Source: Clostridiales bacterium (GTDB lineage Bacteria; Bacillota; Clostridia; Oscillospirales; Oscillospiraceae). Taken from it: a stretch of 57,211 nt of DNA. Made by a program: the position numbers and the translations under genes. The stretch spans positions 1 through 57,211 of the forward strand of contig SFDT01000007.1 of the NCBI GenBank assembly GCA_004558115.1. The letters run 5' to 3'. Under the pieces are notes generated by a model. It was given only the letters and a program-made list of their open reading frames with translations. It was not told the DNA's origin and did not search any database. This document shows, piece by piece, positions 56,612 through 57,211 of this stretch (positions within the stretch are counted from its first letter, which is position 1; every line of letters begins with the position of its first letter).

Positions 56612-57109
56612 ATGCGTTTGTTCGTGGCCATCCGCTTTTCCCCGGCGGTGCGGGCGGTGCTGCTGGACGCGGTGGACGCCCTGCGGCGCCAGGGGCGGGG
56701 CACCTTCACCCGGCCGGAGAACCTGCACCTGACCCTAGCCTTCTTGGGAGAGGTGGAGGACCCGGCTCCGGTGCTTGCGGCGTTGGCGGCGGCCTGCACC
56801 GGCGGTGCGTTTTCCCTGACCGTGGGGGGCCTGGGCCGGTTTGAGGACCTCTGGTGGGCGGGGGTCCGGGACAATGAGCGGCTGGAGGCCCTGGCTCTCC
56901 GGGTCCAGGATGCCCTGCGGCAGGCGGGCTTTTCCGTCGAACGGCGGCCCTGGCGGCCCCACATCACCCTGGTCCGCCGCTGGCGGGGGCCGCAGCCCCG
57001 CCTGACGGTGCCGGATACGGCCATGCGGGTGGAGCGGGTGTCCCTCATGAAGTCGGAGCGGGTGGAGGGCAAACTGGTGTACACAGAGCTGTGGGCTTTC
57101 CGCCTGTGA
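56612..57109 (+). CDS. thpR: RNA 2',3'-cyclic phosphodiesterase (ThpR/LigT)
   Basis: 165 residues, 2H phosphoesterase fold. The two HxTx motifs are HLTLAFLGE and HITLVRRW. It opens cyclic 2',3'-phosphates on RNA ends; the cellular role is unclear. SD GAGGAGGG. It ends 19 bp before the stop codon of an IS30-family transposase. Confidence 0.92.
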   Translation: MRLFVAIRFSPAVRAVLLDAVDALRRQGRGTFTRPENLHLTLAFLGEVEDPAPVLAALAAACTGGAFSLTVGGLGRFEDLWWAGVRDNERLEALALRVQDALRQAGFSVERRPWRPHITLVRRWRGPQPRLTVPDTAMRVERVSLMKSERVEGKLVYTELWAFRL

Positions 57110-57114
57110 AGCGA

Positions 57115-57211
57115 GTAAATTGTCAAACTAAGTGCAACAAGAAAAGAGCTCAAAGTCCCACAGCTCCTGAGCAGAATGAAAGTTTAAGACTTTGCGAGGC
57201 CTGGCGTTGAT
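57115..57211 (-). mobile_element. End of an IS30-family insertion sequence (cut by window edge)
   Basis: The stretch from about 57115 (GTAAATTGTCAAACTAAGTG) resembles IS30-family terminal inverted repeats. Leftward, a frame from the window edge to TAG at 57128-57130 gives 27 residues starting INARPRKVLNFHSAQELWDF. The RPRK.L pattern matches the C-terminus of IS30 transposases. The element continues outside the window. Confidence 0.75.
57128..57211 (-). CDS. IS30-family transposase, C-terminal 27 residues
   Basis: Partial gene on the minus strand; only the tail is in the window. N.RPRK.L followed by a Glu-Leu region is the family's C-terminal mark. Whether the full element is intact cannot be seen. 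Confidence 0.7.
   Translation of the reverse strand: MNARPRKVLNFHSAQELWDFELFSCCT

Overview
The window is a chromosomal segment of a GC-rich, strictly anaerobic Firmicute, most likely a gut Oscillospiraceae relative (Flavonifractor/Lawsonibacter/Intestinimonas-like). The evidence is Firmicute gene order around the origin (rpmH, rnpA, yidD, yidC, jag on one side; dnaA, dnaN, S4 protein, recF, remB, gyrB, gyrA on the other), single-chain glycyl-tRNA synthetase under a T-box, class II galT, a CadC-like ArsR, and a soluble [FeFe]-hydrogenase-like protein. The genus is inference. No rRNA, tRNA or CRISPR array was seen.

Layout. 1-4.9 kb: a cut-off gene, divergent lipoprotein and GH3 hexosaminidase, a membrane protein, an AlaX editing protein and a small DUF6881-like protein. 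5-9.3 kb: LTA-synthase-like protein, T-box-glyQS, a 55-aa protein and a divergent XRE regulator. 9.4-22.2 kb: the origin region; genes run leftward below about 12.3 kb and rightward above it, and dnaA box-like nonamers cluster between dnaA and dnaN. 22.2-27.1 kb: rnhA, NAD synthetase, a HEAT-like protein, a Fur/PerR-type regulator with a perfect 41-bp palindrome on its promoter, and an odd pterin-synthase homologue. 27.1-29.9 kb: leftward ArsR/HMA/P1B-ATPase metal efflux operon. 30.4-35.2 kb: large regulator divergent from an M20 peptidase and two transporters. 35.3-38.3 kb: DUF4340 protein with a two-component system. 38.5-44 kb: hydrogenase-like protein, REC-GGDEF-EAL protein, and a MATE exporter plus kinase-like gene behind a terminator leader. 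44.2-54.2 kb: galactose uptake (mglBAC) and catabolism (galKTM, AraC regulator). 54.3-57.2 kb: ECF sigma/anti-sigma pair, HAD phosphatase, ThpR, and the end of an IS30-family element.

The galactose genes form a complete uptake-to-glucose/galactose-1-P set without galE in the window. The metal operon carries its own SmtB/CadC-type operator.

The most unusual signal is a recurring architecture at three unrelated genes (alaX, rnhA, nadE). In each, one gene end is duplicated (about 31-80 bp) around a roughly 95-130 bp spacer containing palindromic sequence. A 19-nt motif is shared between the alaX and nadE spacers. This looks like the footprint of a small mobile or recombinogenic element family in gene-edge DNA. 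Other points of interest are a candidate riboswitch/attenuator before the MATE gene, a palindrome on the hydrogenase promoter, an extra cluster of DnaA-box-like nonamers between a response regulator and its kinase, and a natural Ala at the GyrA quinolone position.
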